From Pseudomonas putida (lineage in GTDB: Bacteria; Pseudomonadota; Gammaproteobacteria; Pseudomonadales; Pseudomonadaceae), in contig NZ_CP113097.1 of the NCBI RefSeq assembly GCF_026625125.1, positions 930,001 to 994,000 on the forward strand: 64,000 nt of DNA. The letters run 5' to 3'. Both the position numbers and the translations under genes were made by a program. Positions 15,562 through 23,260 of the stretch are shown here, in pieces; position 1 is the stretch's first letter; every line of letters begins with the position of its first letter. The notes under the pieces are model-generated. The model was not told the DNA's origin, did no database searches, and was given only the letters and a program-made list of their open reading frames with translations.

Positions 15562-16817
15562 CGTGATAACCCGCTTTGGCCATCGAAGTTGCCGTTTTCC
15601 ATGAAGAACAGCCGGCCCCAGCTGGGGTCGTAGGTGCGCAACCCTTCACCGGGCAGTTCCGGCAGGCGGGCATTGGCCGCCAGCGGTTGAACCAGATGCG
15701 GGGTGACGATCATCAGTAGCTCGGTTTCCTCACGTACCAGGGCCGATTGCCGGAAAAACGCGCCAAGGATCGGCAGGTTGCCCAGCCCGGGGAGCTTGTC
15801 CACCGCCGAACGGGTGTTGTTGCCGACCAGGCCGCTGATGATGAAACTCTCGCCATCGGCCAGGGAAATGCTGGTATCGGTGCGCCGTATGCTCAGCCCC
15901 GGTACGCTCGTGCCGGCAATGGTCACCGCGTTGGTGTAATCCAGCTCGCTGACCTCAGGCGCTACCTTCAGGGTGATGCGGTCGCGGCTGATCACGGTCG
16001 GCGTCAGGGCCAGGCGCACACCAAACTCCTTGTACTCGATCGAAAAGTTGTCGCTGCCAGCGCTGGGCACCGGGATCGGTATCTCGCCCCCGGCCAGAAA
16101 GCTTGCCGTCAGGCCGCTGAGCACGGTGAGGCTGGGGCGCGCCAGGGTGTAGGCGAAGCCGCTGTTCTCCAGTGCATTGATGGCTGCCAGGAAACGGCTG
16201 CTGCCGCCGCCCCAGACAATGTTGAACACGCCGTCGTTGAGCGGGATCTGCGGCGAGGTGACAGGCACGGCGCCCGGCGTCACCGATGTGCCTGGCACGG
16301 TGCCCGGCGACCCGATCAGGCTGTTGTTCGAGCCGCTGAAGAACAGGCGGGCGCCGGCTTCCTTGTACTTGGTGCGGCGCACCTCGACGAAGCGGATATC
16401 GGCCTGCACCTGGCTCGGCAACGCCGGATCCAGCGACGGTGGCAGGCCCGTTTCGGCCATGGCGGCGCTGGCCTGGCCGTTGACGAACAGCATGGCCCGG
16501 TGTGGCGCGGGGGCGCAGGCCGTCCACAGCATGAGTGTGGTATTGCCCTGGCCCACGGCGGTCACCAGTACGGCGCGGTCACCGCTGGGTTGCACATCGG
16601 CAACGTTGGGGTCGCCGACGGCAGCCCGGGTGATTGCCAGCGGCAAGCGTAATTCTTGCTGTAGGCCTTGATCGATTTCGATCACTGAAGGCAGTTGGGC
16701 AAAGGCTTCGCAGCCTTTGCTGGCGCCATTGGCGTGCGGCAACAGCGCCATCATGAGCAAGGCCAGGCATGTGTGGCTGGCGAACCGTTTTGCACTGCAA
16801 CGCTCGGAACTGCGCAT
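15558..16817 (-). CDS. rcpA: RcpA/CpaC outer-membrane secretin
   Basis: The 419-residue protein has an N-terminal export signal (about 1-31), a type II/III secretion N-terminal domain (about 45-115: VIEIDQGLQQELRLPLAITR ... NVADVQPSGDRAVLVTAVG) and a C-terminal secretin domain (about 215-390) with FLAGGEIPIPVP and the VPGLSIRRTDTSISLADGES region. It should form the outer-membrane channel for the Flp pilus. The start codon is 17 bases after rcpC and the stop overlaps tadZ by 4 bases. Confidence 0.93.
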   Translation of the reverse strand: MRSSERCSAKRFASHTCLALLMMALLPHANGASKGCEAFAQLPSVIEIDQGLQQELRLPLAITRAAVGDPNVADVQPSGDRAVLVTAVGQGNTTLMLWTACAPAPHRAMLFVNGQASAAMAETGLPPSLDPALPSQVQADIRFVEVRRTKYKEAGARLFFSGSNNSLIGSPGTVPGTSVTPGAVPVTSPQIPLNDGVFNIVWGGGSSRFLAAINALENSGFAYTLARPSLTVLSGLTASFLAGGEIPIPVPSAGSDNFSIEYKEFGVRLALTPTVISRDRITLKVAPEVSELDYTNAVTIAGTSVPGLSIRRTDTSISLADGESFIISGLVGNNTRSAVDKLPGLGNLPILGAFFRQSALVREETELLMIVTPHLVQPLAANARLPELPGEGLRTYDPSWGRLFFMENGNFDGQSGLSR

Positions 16818-16834
16818 GCTGCATCCTTGCCTTG

Positions 16835-17782
16835 TCAGGGGGTCTTGTTGGCGTCCGCGGCCTGTGCGCCACGGATGATCTGCATGCTCGCAACGGCTGC
16901 AGCGCTTGAGGCGGTTTTGGCCAACGGGGCCTGGGAAAGCTGGCTGAACCGAAAGAGTTCGCGGTTGATGGTTTCTACCTGAGGCTTGCTTTCCGCTTCG
17001 GCCCAGTAGCGGGCCAGCCGCTGCTCGGCGGCACTGCGCACGGCCAGGCGCAGGGTGCCGACCTGGGCTGCCAGCATCAGGCGGCTGGCCAAGGCTTCAG
17101 GAACTGCCAGCACCACGGTGTGGGTGCTGGCCGGGTTGCTTGGGCGCGCCTGTTCGCGTCGGGCCTTGAGTTCCTCGGCGGTCAGTGCCGGCCGCCCGTC
17201 ATTGGCAACGCCCATCTGTTCGCCGACGCTCAGCACGCGCAGGGCCGGCAACACCACCTGGGCCGAGGATTGTGGGTTGTTGGCCTCTTCGCGCAGGTAC
17301 AGCAGCACGTCGACAAAATCACCTGGGTACAGTTGCCCGGCTGCGCCGACCACTTCGTCCACGCCGACCGCCACGGCCCGTTCGTGGGCGCGGATCATCC
17401 GTGCCAGCGGTCCGCCAGGCTGGAAGCTCGATTCGTCCAGCCAGCTACCTGCCGCCAGTGGCCTGGCGCTGCTGCGTCCGATCACCTGGTCTACGTGCTG
17501 GAAGGCCCCGTCAGGCACCACCTGCAAGCGCTCGAGCAGCACGTCGTCTGCAGTCAGAGGCGTATTGGCCGGCAGCGCCTTGCGCAGCACGACGACAGGG
17601 AAGCGCTGGGGCTCGGGCGGTTTTGGGGTGGGCGCGGCAACCACGGCTGCCGGCTGTTCGGCGACAGGGGCGACTGGCTGGGGTGGTGCAGCAGGGCGGC
17701 TGAGCACCACGCCCCAATAGCCTGCCAGCAGTGCGCCGATCAGGAAAACTGCAGCCAGAATCATGGTCAAGCGACTGCTCAT
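16835..17782 (-). CDS. rcpC: RcpC/CpaB Flp pilus assembly protein
   Basis: This is the first gene of the minus-strand tad operon. The 315-residue protein has one N-terminal membrane helix (MILAAVFLIGALLAGYWGVV), a proline/alanine-rich linker (about 32-58) and an SAF-type domain (VVVLRKALPANTPLTADDVL ... RPLAAGSWLDESSF) followed by the RcpC domain (ERAVAVGVDEVVGAAGQLYP GDFVDVLLYLREE). It is periplasmic and thought to work with the secretin RcpA. The gene is divergent from flp across 295 bases. Confidence 0.92.
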   Translation of the reverse strand: MSSRLTMILAAVFLIGALLAGYWGVVLSRPAAPPQPVAPVAEQPAAVVAAPTPKPPEPQRFPVVVLRKALPANTPLTADDVLLERLQVVPDGAFQHVDQVIGRSSARPLAAGSWLDESSFQPGGPLARMIRAHERAVAVGVDEVVGAAGQLYPGDFVDVLLYLREEANNPQSSAQVVLPALRVLSVGEQMGVANDGRPALTAEELKARREQARPSNPASTHTVVLAVPEALASRLMLAAQVGTLRLAVRSAAEQRLARYWAEAESKPQVETINRELFRFSQLSQAPLAKTASSAAAVASMQIIRGAQAADANKTP

Positions 17783-18077
17783 GTCTGGCCTCCGTGCACA
17801 TGTTCGGGTGGTGGCAAAAAGTTACTATTTCGCTATTGCACGGTAGCCCACCCATTGCCATTCGCCATTAGCCGCTCGCGTTTTTTTCACGCCTGAATGT
17901 AAAACCAATTAAAACAATCAGTTGATGAAATCGACGGCTTTAATGCTTTTGGATTATTACCTGATGACTAATGCTTTTTTATATTTGCGGACGGCGCCAG
18001 CTTGGCAATCCTTTGATGGCAAACAGGGGTCACTTTGACACCATTGTCGCCGGCGATGTCGCCGCAAGGAGCTGGTC
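17783..18077. promoter_or_regulatory. Divergent control region between rcpC and flp
   Basis: This 295-base gap is visibly richer in A and T than the flanking genes, especially 17880-17990, and contains no reading frame of interest. It must hold the promoters for flp (rightward) and for the tad operon (leftward). AAGGAG at 18066-18071 is the flp ribosome site. I could not identify a regulator box with confidence. Confidence 0.6.
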
Positions 18078-18254
18078 ATGTTGCTGAAACAGGTCGTCCT
18101 TCACTGCAAACACTTCCTGCGTCGCAAAGACGGCGCTTCGGGTATCGAGTACGCGGTCATCGCGGCGATGGTGGCGGTGGTGCTGGCGGGTTTCGTCACG
18201 CCCATCTCGACCCAGATCACGGCGATGTTCACCGCGATCCAGGGGGCTCTTTAA
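18078..18254 (+). CDS. flp: Flp major pilin
   Basis: This is a 58-residue type IVb pilin precursor: MLLKQVVLHCKHFLRRKDG, then ASGIEYAVIAAMVAVVLAGF and the short tail VTPISTQITAMFTAIQGAL. The prepeptidase FppA should cut after Gly19, which puts Glu at +5 and Tyr at +6, the Flp signature. AAGGAG lies 6 bases upstream of the ATG. The mature pilin would be 39 residues. It stands alone in front of the response-regulator gene and is divergent from the assembly genes, the usual layout in Pseudomonas. Confidence 0.95.
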   Translation: MLLKQVVLHCKHFLRRKDGASGIEYAVIAAMVAVVLAGFVTPISTQITAMFTAIQGAL

Positions 18255-18309
18255 TCCCTAACCCAATGATGTTCAACGCCTCACCGGGCCAGGTGTCCAG
18301 GAGCCGCAC

Positions 18310-18720
18310 ATGCAGAACTCGCCCTCGCGTCAGCAGATTCTTCTGGTCGATGACGAGCAAGAGCATCTACTTGAGTTGGCCGAACTCCTCGAGAGCGAGG
18401 GGTACTACTGCCATACCGCAGGCTCGGTGAAAGCTGCACTGCAACTGCTCACCCAGTATCCGGACGTTGCCTTGGTCATCACTGATCTGCGTATGCCGGA
18501 GGAAAGCGGCATCGATTTGATCCAGCGCTTACGCGACCATACGGCCCGCCAGCATTTGCCGGTGATCGTCATGTCGGGCCACGCCGGTGCAGACGACCTC
18601 AGCGACCTGCTGCGCCTGCAGGTGCTGGATTTCTTCCGCAAGCCCATCTATTACGCACGGTTGCTGGAGACACTGGACAACCTGTTCCCGCAACCGTTGT
18701 TGCAGGTTGCCAAGTACTGA
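18310..18720 (+). CDS. Receiver-only response regulator
   Basis: This 136-residue protein is a CheY-like receiver and little else. The acidic pair DD is at 14-15, the phosphoacceptor is D59 (LVITDLRMPEESG), the conserved Ser is in VIVMSGHAG and the Lys in FFRKPIYYARL. There is no DNA-binding or output domain after residue 125. It lies 55 bases after flp and could be transcribed with it. By position it may take phosphate from the PprA-like kinase, but that is an inference. Confidence 0.9.
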   Translation: MQNSPSRQQILLVDDEQEHLLELAELLESEGYYCHTAGSVKAALQLLTQYPDVALVITDLRMPEESGIDLIQRLRDHTARQHLPVIVMSGHAGADDLSDLLRLQVLDFFRKPIYYARLLETLDNLFPQPLLQVAKY

Positions 18721-18745
18721 CTCCACGCAGCGAGAGCAGAAACGA

Positions 18746-18772
18746 GAACGCCCGGCACATGGCCGGGCGTTC
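18746..18772. terminator. Bidirectional terminator hairpin
   Basis: An 11-bp perfect stem, GAACGCCCGGC (18746-18756) with GCCGGGCGTTC (18762-18772), closes a 5-base loop. It lies between the convergent response-regulator and HPF-like genes. There is no long T-run on either side. Confidence 0.7.
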
Positions 18773-18788
18773 TGGTTACTGGCAAGGA

Positions 18789-19136
18789 TCAGGCGTCAGG
18801 GTCATTGAGCTCCAGTACACCGCGCTTGCTGCGCAGCTTGCCGTAGAAATGATCCAGCGCATTGTTCAGCTTGCTGGCTGCCCCATCCACGGCCTGGTCC
18901 AGCGAAGCGGCGGTATGGGTCACGGAAATCGGTTGATGGCCTTTGGGGCGAGCCTCCATCTGGCAGCGTTTGTCATGCGGCCCGGGCTTGGCGCCGTTCT
19001 CGTCGCGCAGGTGCACCTCGATGCGGGTGAGGTCCTCCTCGTAACGTTCGAGCGTGGTTTGCAGCGTACTGCGGACCCACTCGTTGAGACGGATGTTGCC
19101 TTCGATATGGTTGCTGCTGTTGACCTGGATTTGCAT
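18789..19136 (-). CDS. HPF/RaiA-family ribosome-associated protein
   Basis: The 115-residue product matches the short hibernation-factor/S30AE fold: MQIQVNSSNHIEGNIRLNEW, then YEEDLTRIEVHLRDENGAK and the conserved DKRCQMEARPKGHQPISVTH. A helix follows (SLDQAVDGAASKLNNALDHF). Family members bind the 30S decoding region and inactivate or protect ribosomes in stationary phase. It is not next to rpoN, so it is probably a second HPF-like paralogue rather than the main Hpf. It is a single-gene unit. Confidence 0.85.
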   Translation of the reverse strand: MQIQVNSSNHIEGNIRLNEWVRSTLQTTLERYEEDLTRIEVHLRDENGAKPGPHDKRCQMEARPKGHQPISVTHTAASLDQAVDGAASKLNNALDHFYGKLRSKRGVLELNDPDA

Positions 19137-19359
19137 GATTCAATCCTTATTCAGCTTGCTCGCATGGAGGCGTGCCTAGGCCCTTGAGGCCCTTGGTAAA
19201 GCTTCGCCTCTTGACTCTAAGGTCAGGCAACCGAAGCCTGAATTCAAGCCCTTCGTGAAAATAAATGTTCTGTTGCAATTGGCATCGCAAAGGCAACTGG
19301 GCTGCCCTTGACGAGCGAAGGCCTGCTCAAAACCCTGTGGCCTTTCAGACTTTGCTTAT

Positions 19360-19378
19360 GCGAATTGAAATCATTACT
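19360..19378 (+). promoter_or_regulatory. Possible Fur box
   Basis: GCGAATTGAAATCATTACT matches 12 of 19 positions of the Fur consensus GATAATGATAATCATTATC, with the right half (AATCATTA) almost intact. It lies 32 bases upstream of the first gene of the iron-uptake operon, in a locally AT-rich stretch. The match alone is moderate; gene content makes it credible. Confidence 0.5.
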
Positions 19379-19410
19379 ATTGCTACCCCATCGTTTCCCG
19401 GACCTCCGCC

Positions 19411-19716
19411 ATGAAGCGCAATGCCGCCGGACTGCCCCTGAGCTACCGCCTGGCCGTGACCTCTCGCTGCCTGGCTGCGGTGCTGGGCGGATACCTGCTG
19501 GCGTCCATGGCCAGCGTCTGCATCACCCTGCTGGCGCCGTTGCCGCAAGTCGACGCGGCCATGACCGGCATGATGTTGTCGTTCGTCTTCTACCTGTTGG
19601 CCTTCATCTGGTGTTTCGCCTGTCGCAGCGCCGCGCTTGCCTGGCTGGGCGTGTTGCTGCCGAGCCTGCTGCTGGCTCTGATCAGCGGGTTCGCCTACTG
19701 GATGGGACATCCATGA
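19411..19716 (+). CDS. DUF3649 small membrane protein
   Basis: This 101-residue integral membrane protein has three hydrophobic segments (LAAVLGGYLLASMASVCITL, MMLSFVFYLLAFIWCFACRS and LAWLGVLLPSLLLALISGFA). It resembles DUF3649 proteins, which accompany PepSY membrane proteins and TonB-dependent siderophore receptors in Pseudomonas. Function is unknown; by context it supports ferric-siderophore use at the inner membrane. It is the first gene of a six-gene run and its stop overlaps the next start by 4 bases. Confidence 0.8.
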   Translation: MKRNAAGLPLSYRLAVTSRCLAAVLGGYLLASMASVCITLLAPLPQVDAAMTGMMLSFVFYLLAFIWCFACRSAALAWLGVLLPSLLLALISGFAYWMGHP

Positions 19717-21293
19717 AGGACGGTTTCCGCCAGGCGATGGCCTGGTTGCACACCTGGACCGGGCTTATTTTCGGCTGGCTGCTATTCGCTATCTTCCTGA
19801 CCGGCACGCTGTCGTATTTCAAGGAAGAGATCAGCCACTGGACACAGCCTGAAGTCCGCCGCCACGCACTCGACCCGGTGGCGAGCCTGGGCCTGGCTCA
19901 GCGCTACCTGGAGGCCAACGCGGCACATTCGGACAACTGGATGATCCGCTTGCCCAGCGAGCGCAAAGCCGCGTTGAGCGTCGGTTGGCGTGACCCAGAT
20001 GGCGGGCGCCGTGGCTTTGTCAGCAAGCAACTCGACGCCCAGACCGGGCAACCCGTAGAGGCCCGCGACAGCCGCGGCGGCGAATTCTTCTACCGCTTCC
20101 ACTTCCAGCTGCAGATGCCCTATCCCTGGGGGCGCTGGCTGGCGACCTTCTGCGCCTTCATCATGTTGCTCGGCCTCGTCACCGGGATCATCACCCACAA
20201 GAAGATCTTCAAAGAGTTCTTCACCTTCCGCCCCGGCAAGGGTCAGCGCTCGTGGCTGGACGGGCATAACGCCATCGGTGTGCTGGTGTTGCCGTTCCAC
20301 CTGATGATCAGTTACAGCAGCCTGGTGATCTTCATGTACATGGTGATGCCGGCCAGCATCATGGCCAGCTATGGGGGCAATACCAACGGCTATTTCAACG
20401 ACTTGTTCGGCCGTGAGGACGTGCCCAAGGTGGCCAACGTCGCTGCGCCACTGGTGCCGTTGGCCAGCTTGTATGCCAAGGTTCAGGCGCAGGCCCCCGG
20501 AGCCCGCATGGGGTACATCCAGGTCCACAACCCGGGCGACCGCAACGCTCGCGTGAGCTTCGCCCAGGCTTCGGCCGACAGCATCGCCTACAAGCGCAGC
20601 GCCAACTGGATGTTCGACGGCAGCACGGGCGAACTGCTGAGCCAAGGGGCACCGGAAAGCGCTGCAATGATGACCTCGTTCAGTTTCGTCGGCCTGCACA
20701 TGGGCAACTTCGCCGGGCCCTGGTTGCGCTGGCTGTACTTCGTGTTCGGGGTGGCCGGTACTGCGGTCATCGGCACGGGCCTGGTGATGTGGCTTGGCAA
20801 GCGCCAGCTCAAGCACGCCAAGCGCGAACGCATGCCCGCCGAGCTGCGCCTGGTCGAGGTGCTCAACATTGCCAGCATCAGTGGCCTGCTGCTCGCGGTG
20901 GCCGGCTTTTTCTGGGCCAACCGCGTGCTGCCTGCCGCGCTGCAAGGCCGGGCGGAATGGGAGGTGAACACGTTCTTCGTAGTCTGGCTGTTGTCGCTGG
21001 TACATGCCGTGCTGCGCCCCGGGCGTCGCGCCTGGGGCGAGCAGTTGGGGCTTGGGGCGCTGGCCTTTGCCCTGCTGCCGTTGCTCAATGCACTGACCAC
21101 CGGCCAGGGCCTGAACCACAGCCTGGCCGCCGGCGACTGGGCCATGGCCGGGCTGGACCTCACGGCACTGGGCACCGGTCTGTTCCTGGCCTGGGCCGCA
21201 GGCAAGATGCTACGTGCCCCGAAGGCTGTGGCCAAGCGTGAGCCCCGGGTGGCCAAGGCAACGGCTGAAACGGTCGAGGTGAATGGATGCTGA
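19713..21293 (+). CDS. PepSY-associated transmembrane protein (putative ferric-siderophore reductase type)
   Basis: From ATG 19713 the protein has 526 residues. It has the PepSY_TM layout: an N-terminal helix (WTGLIFGWLLFAIFLTGTL), a long periplasmic loop, a helix pair around WLATFCAFIMLLGLVTGIIT and further helices towards the C-terminus. Histidines next to the helices (LHTWTG, ITHKK, GHNAIGVLVLPFHLMISY) could bind haem, as in reductases of this type. Such proteins are often encoded with siderophore receptors and may reduce iron in the periplasm; this role is inferred. Its start overlaps the DUF3649 stop and its end overlaps the DUF3325 start. Confidence 0.88.
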   Translation: MKDGFRQAMAWLHTWTGLIFGWLLFAIFLTGTLSYFKEEISHWTQPEVRRHALDPVASLGLAQRYLEANAAHSDNWMIRLPSERKAALSVGWRDPDGGRRGFVSKQLDAQTGQPVEARDSRGGEFFYRFHFQLQMPYPWGRWLATFCAFIMLLGLVTGIITHKKIFKEFFTFRPGKGQRSWLDGHNAIGVLVLPFHLMISYSSLVIFMYMVMPASIMASYGGNTNGYFNDLFGREDVPKVANVAAPLVPLASLYAKVQAQAPGARMGYIQVHNPGDRNARVSFAQASADSIAYKRSANWMFDGSTGELLSQGAPESAAMMTSFSFVGLHMGNFAGPWLRWLYFVFGVAGTAVIGTGLVMWLGKRQLKHAKRERMPAELRLVEVLNIASISGLLLAVAGFFWANRVLPAALQGRAEWEVNTFFVVWLLSLVHAVLRPGRRAWGEQLGLGALAFALLPLLNALTTGQGLNHSLAAGDWAMAGLDLTALGTGLFLAWAAGKMLRAPKAVAKREPRVAKATAETVEVNGC

Positions 21294-21613
21294 GCGTCGC
21301 CCTGATTGGTTTCGCCGGCTTTGCTGCCTTGTGCCTGGCGATGGAAAGGCACTTCAAGGATCTGCTGGGGCGCAAGCCTGCTGCTGGCCAGTTGCGTGGC
21401 CTGCGCGTGGCGGGTTGGTCGTTGCTGCTGGCATCGCTGGCGCTGTCGGTGCACCTGCGTGGGTGGGCGCATGGCTTGGTGGAGTGGGTCGCGGTGTCGA
21501 TGGCCGGGGTGACCCTGTGGGTCTTCGCCTTGCCTTACCAGCCGCGCGTGCTGCTGGGGCTGGCGGCGATCAGCCTGATAGTGGGCCCGCTATTGATCCT
21601 GTCTGGCGGATGA
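21287..21613 (+). CDS. DUF3325 small membrane protein
   Basis: This 108-residue protein has three hydrophobic segments (MLSVALIGFAGFAALCLAM, VAGWSLLLASLALSVHLRGW and VSMAGVTLWVFALP plus VLLGLAAISLIVGPLLIL). It matches the DUF3325 family that follows PepSY proteins in siderophore operons of Pseudomonas. Its exact role is unknown. It overlaps the PepSY gene by 7 bases and is followed 4 bases later by the sigma-factor gene. Confidence 0.8.
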   Translation: MLSVALIGFAGFAALCLAMERHFKDLLGRKPAAGQLRGLRVAGWSLLLASLALSVHLRGWAHGLVEWVAVSMAGVTLWVFALPYQPRVLLGLAAISLIVGPLLILSGG

Positions 21614-21617
21614 TGCC

Positions 21618-22166
21618 TTGATCGAGCCTGACAGCGACGGCACCCGCGCGCGTTTCGTGCAGGTCTTCATGGCCCAGCGCGCACGCATGGAAGCCTTGGT
21701 CAGCCGGCGAGTGGGCTGCCGCGCCACGGCATCGGACCTGGTCCAGGAGCTGTTCTTGCGCTTTTGGCGGCGCCCCGAGGTCAAGGTAGAGGCGCTGGAC
21801 ACCTACCTGCTGCGCTGCGCCGGGAATCTGGCCATCGACCACCTGCGCAGTGAAGGCAGCCGCGAGCGTATCGCCGAAGCGTCGCTGCCCCTGGATGAAT
21901 GCCTGGCCCAGGCACCGGAGCAGGCCCTGGAGGTCAACCATGACCTGCAGCGCATCGAAGCGGCGCTGCGCGCCTTGCCTGAGCGAACCCGGCAGATCTT
22001 TTTGCTCAACCGTATACACGGCTGCACATATGGCGAGATCGCAAAGGCCATGCAGCTGTCCCAGAGTGCCGTGGAAAAGCATATGATGCGCGCCCTCCAA
22101 GCGTGCAAAGCCAGTGTTGCCGAGCCCGCGCCCCCGATCCCCAGGCCAGGGAGCGCCCGTCGATGA
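21618..22166 (+). CDS. ECF sigma factor, FecI-like
   Basis: This is a 182-residue extracytoplasmic-function sigma factor. Region 2 is seen in LVSRRVGCRATASDLVQELF and LRCAGNLAIDHLR, and region 4 in LRALPERTRQIFLLNRIHGC followed by the helix-turn-helix TYGEIAKAMQLSQSAVEKHM. It should direct RNA polymerase to the downstream receptor gene when released by its FecR partner. The start is probably TTG 21618; an in-frame ATG at 21669 would remove 17 residues. It overlaps the fecR-like gene by 4 bases (ATGA). Confidence 0.92.
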   Translation: MIEPDSDGTRARFVQVFMAQRARMEALVSRRVGCRATASDLVQELFLRFWRRPEVKVEALDTYLLRCAGNLAIDHLRSEGSRERIAEASLPLDECLAQAPEQALEVNHDLQRIEAALRALPERTRQIFLLNRIHGCTYGEIAKAMQLSQSAVEKHMMRALQACKASVAEPAPPIPRPGSARR

Positions 22167-23164
22167 GCCGTTCAGACTTGACCACTGCTGACCCGTCGCA
22201 AGCAGCGCTGCGTTGGCTGGCCACGATCAACGAGCAGCCTGAGGTTGCGCAGAGTGTGGCGTTCAAGCGCTGGTTGCTGGCCGACCCCAGGCACCGTGAA
22301 GCCTATGCCCAGGCCCAGGCGCTGTGGCACCAGACCGCGGCGCCGGCGGCTCGCCTGGCCGAGGAAGAATACGCAGACCTGCAGCGATACCTGGATGCCA
22401 TGGCCAAGGCGCCTGTCCCGGCGCGCTGGCGCCGCGCCCGCGCCCTGGCTATGGCGGCATGCCTGGTGCTGGCCGTGGGTGTTGCGGGGGGCTGGCACCC
22501 GGGGTACTGGCTGCAGGACCTGCAGGCCGATTTCAGCAGCACGCACGCCATCCGTCAGGTGACGCTGGCTGACCAGTCGCAGGTGACGCTGGACGCGGGC
22601 AGTGCCATTGCTGTCGATTTCCAGCACGGGCAGCGCCAGGTGCGGCTGTTGCATGGCGCTGCATTCTTCAAGGTCACGCACACCGGTGAGCCCTTCGTGG
22701 TACAGGCGGCGGGGGGCCAGGTGCGGGTGCTGGGCACGGAGTTCGAAGTGCGGGAGCAGGCCGAGGGTGCACAGGTCACGGTGCGCAACGGTCGAGTGGC
22801 GGTCACGCCGGCTCAAGGGCAAGCCGCCCGTGAGCTGACGGCCAACCAGCAACTGGCCTATGCCCGAGGCCTGGCGGGTGAGACTGCGCGTGTGGACAGC
22901 GACAGCCGTCTTTCCTGGCGCCAAGGCTGGGTCAACTACTACCAGGCGCCCTTGGCGCAGGTGATCGAAGACCTGGGGCGCTATTACCCGGGGCGGATCG
23001 TGCTGCTCGACAGCGAGTTGGGGCAGCGCAAGGTCAGCGGCAGTTTCCCGGTGCGCGAGCCACTGGCGGCGCTGGACTCGCTGGGCAAGGTGATGGGGTT
23101 CTCGCGGCAGACGGTTCTCGGCCGGTTGACGGTCATCCGGCAAGTGTCGGTCGCGGGAAAATAA
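22163..23164 (+). CDS. FecR-family anti-sigma factor / sigma regulator
   Basis: The protein is 333 residues from ATG 22163. A cytoplasmic N-terminal part (about 1-90, with AALRWLATINEQPEVAQ and FKRWLLADPRHREAYAQA of the DUF4880 type) binds the sigma factor. One membrane helix follows (ALAMAACLVLAVGVAGGW) and then a periplasmic FecR domain (RQVTLADQSQVTLDAGSAIA ... LLHGAAFFKVTHTGEPFVVQ), ending in a region that senses the signalling domain of the receptor. It is coupled to the ECF sigma gene and precedes the receptor by 96 bases, where the sigma-dependent promoter would lie. Confidence 0.93.
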   Translation: MSRSDLTTADPSQAALRWLATINEQPEVAQSVAFKRWLLADPRHREAYAQAQALWHQTAAPAARLAEEEYADLQRYLDAMAKAPVPARWRRARALAMAACLVLAVGVAGGWHPGYWLQDLQADFSSTHAIRQVTLADQSQVTLDAGSAIAVDFQHGQRQVRLLHGAAFFKVTHTGEPFVVQAAGGQVRVLGTEFEVREQAEGAQVTVRNGRVAVTPAQGQAARELTANQQLAYARGLAGETARVDSDSRLSWRQGWVNYYQAPLAQVIEDLGRYYPGRIVLLDSELGQRKVSGSFPVREPLAALDSLGKVMGFSRQTVLGRLTVIRQVSVAGK

Positions 23165-23260
23165 TTTTCAAAAGCGGGTGAGGTAACAGGACGTGACATC
23201 CGTGTAATGAGTGGAAGTGCGATTCATTCGCAGTCATCACCCTCTCACAGGTCAGCGTCC

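Noticed and set aside
17995..18030. Possible sigma-54 promoter for flp (TTGGCAATCCTTTGAT)
   Set aside because: The -24 GG is present but the -12 GC is replaced by GA, so the match is too weak to claim.
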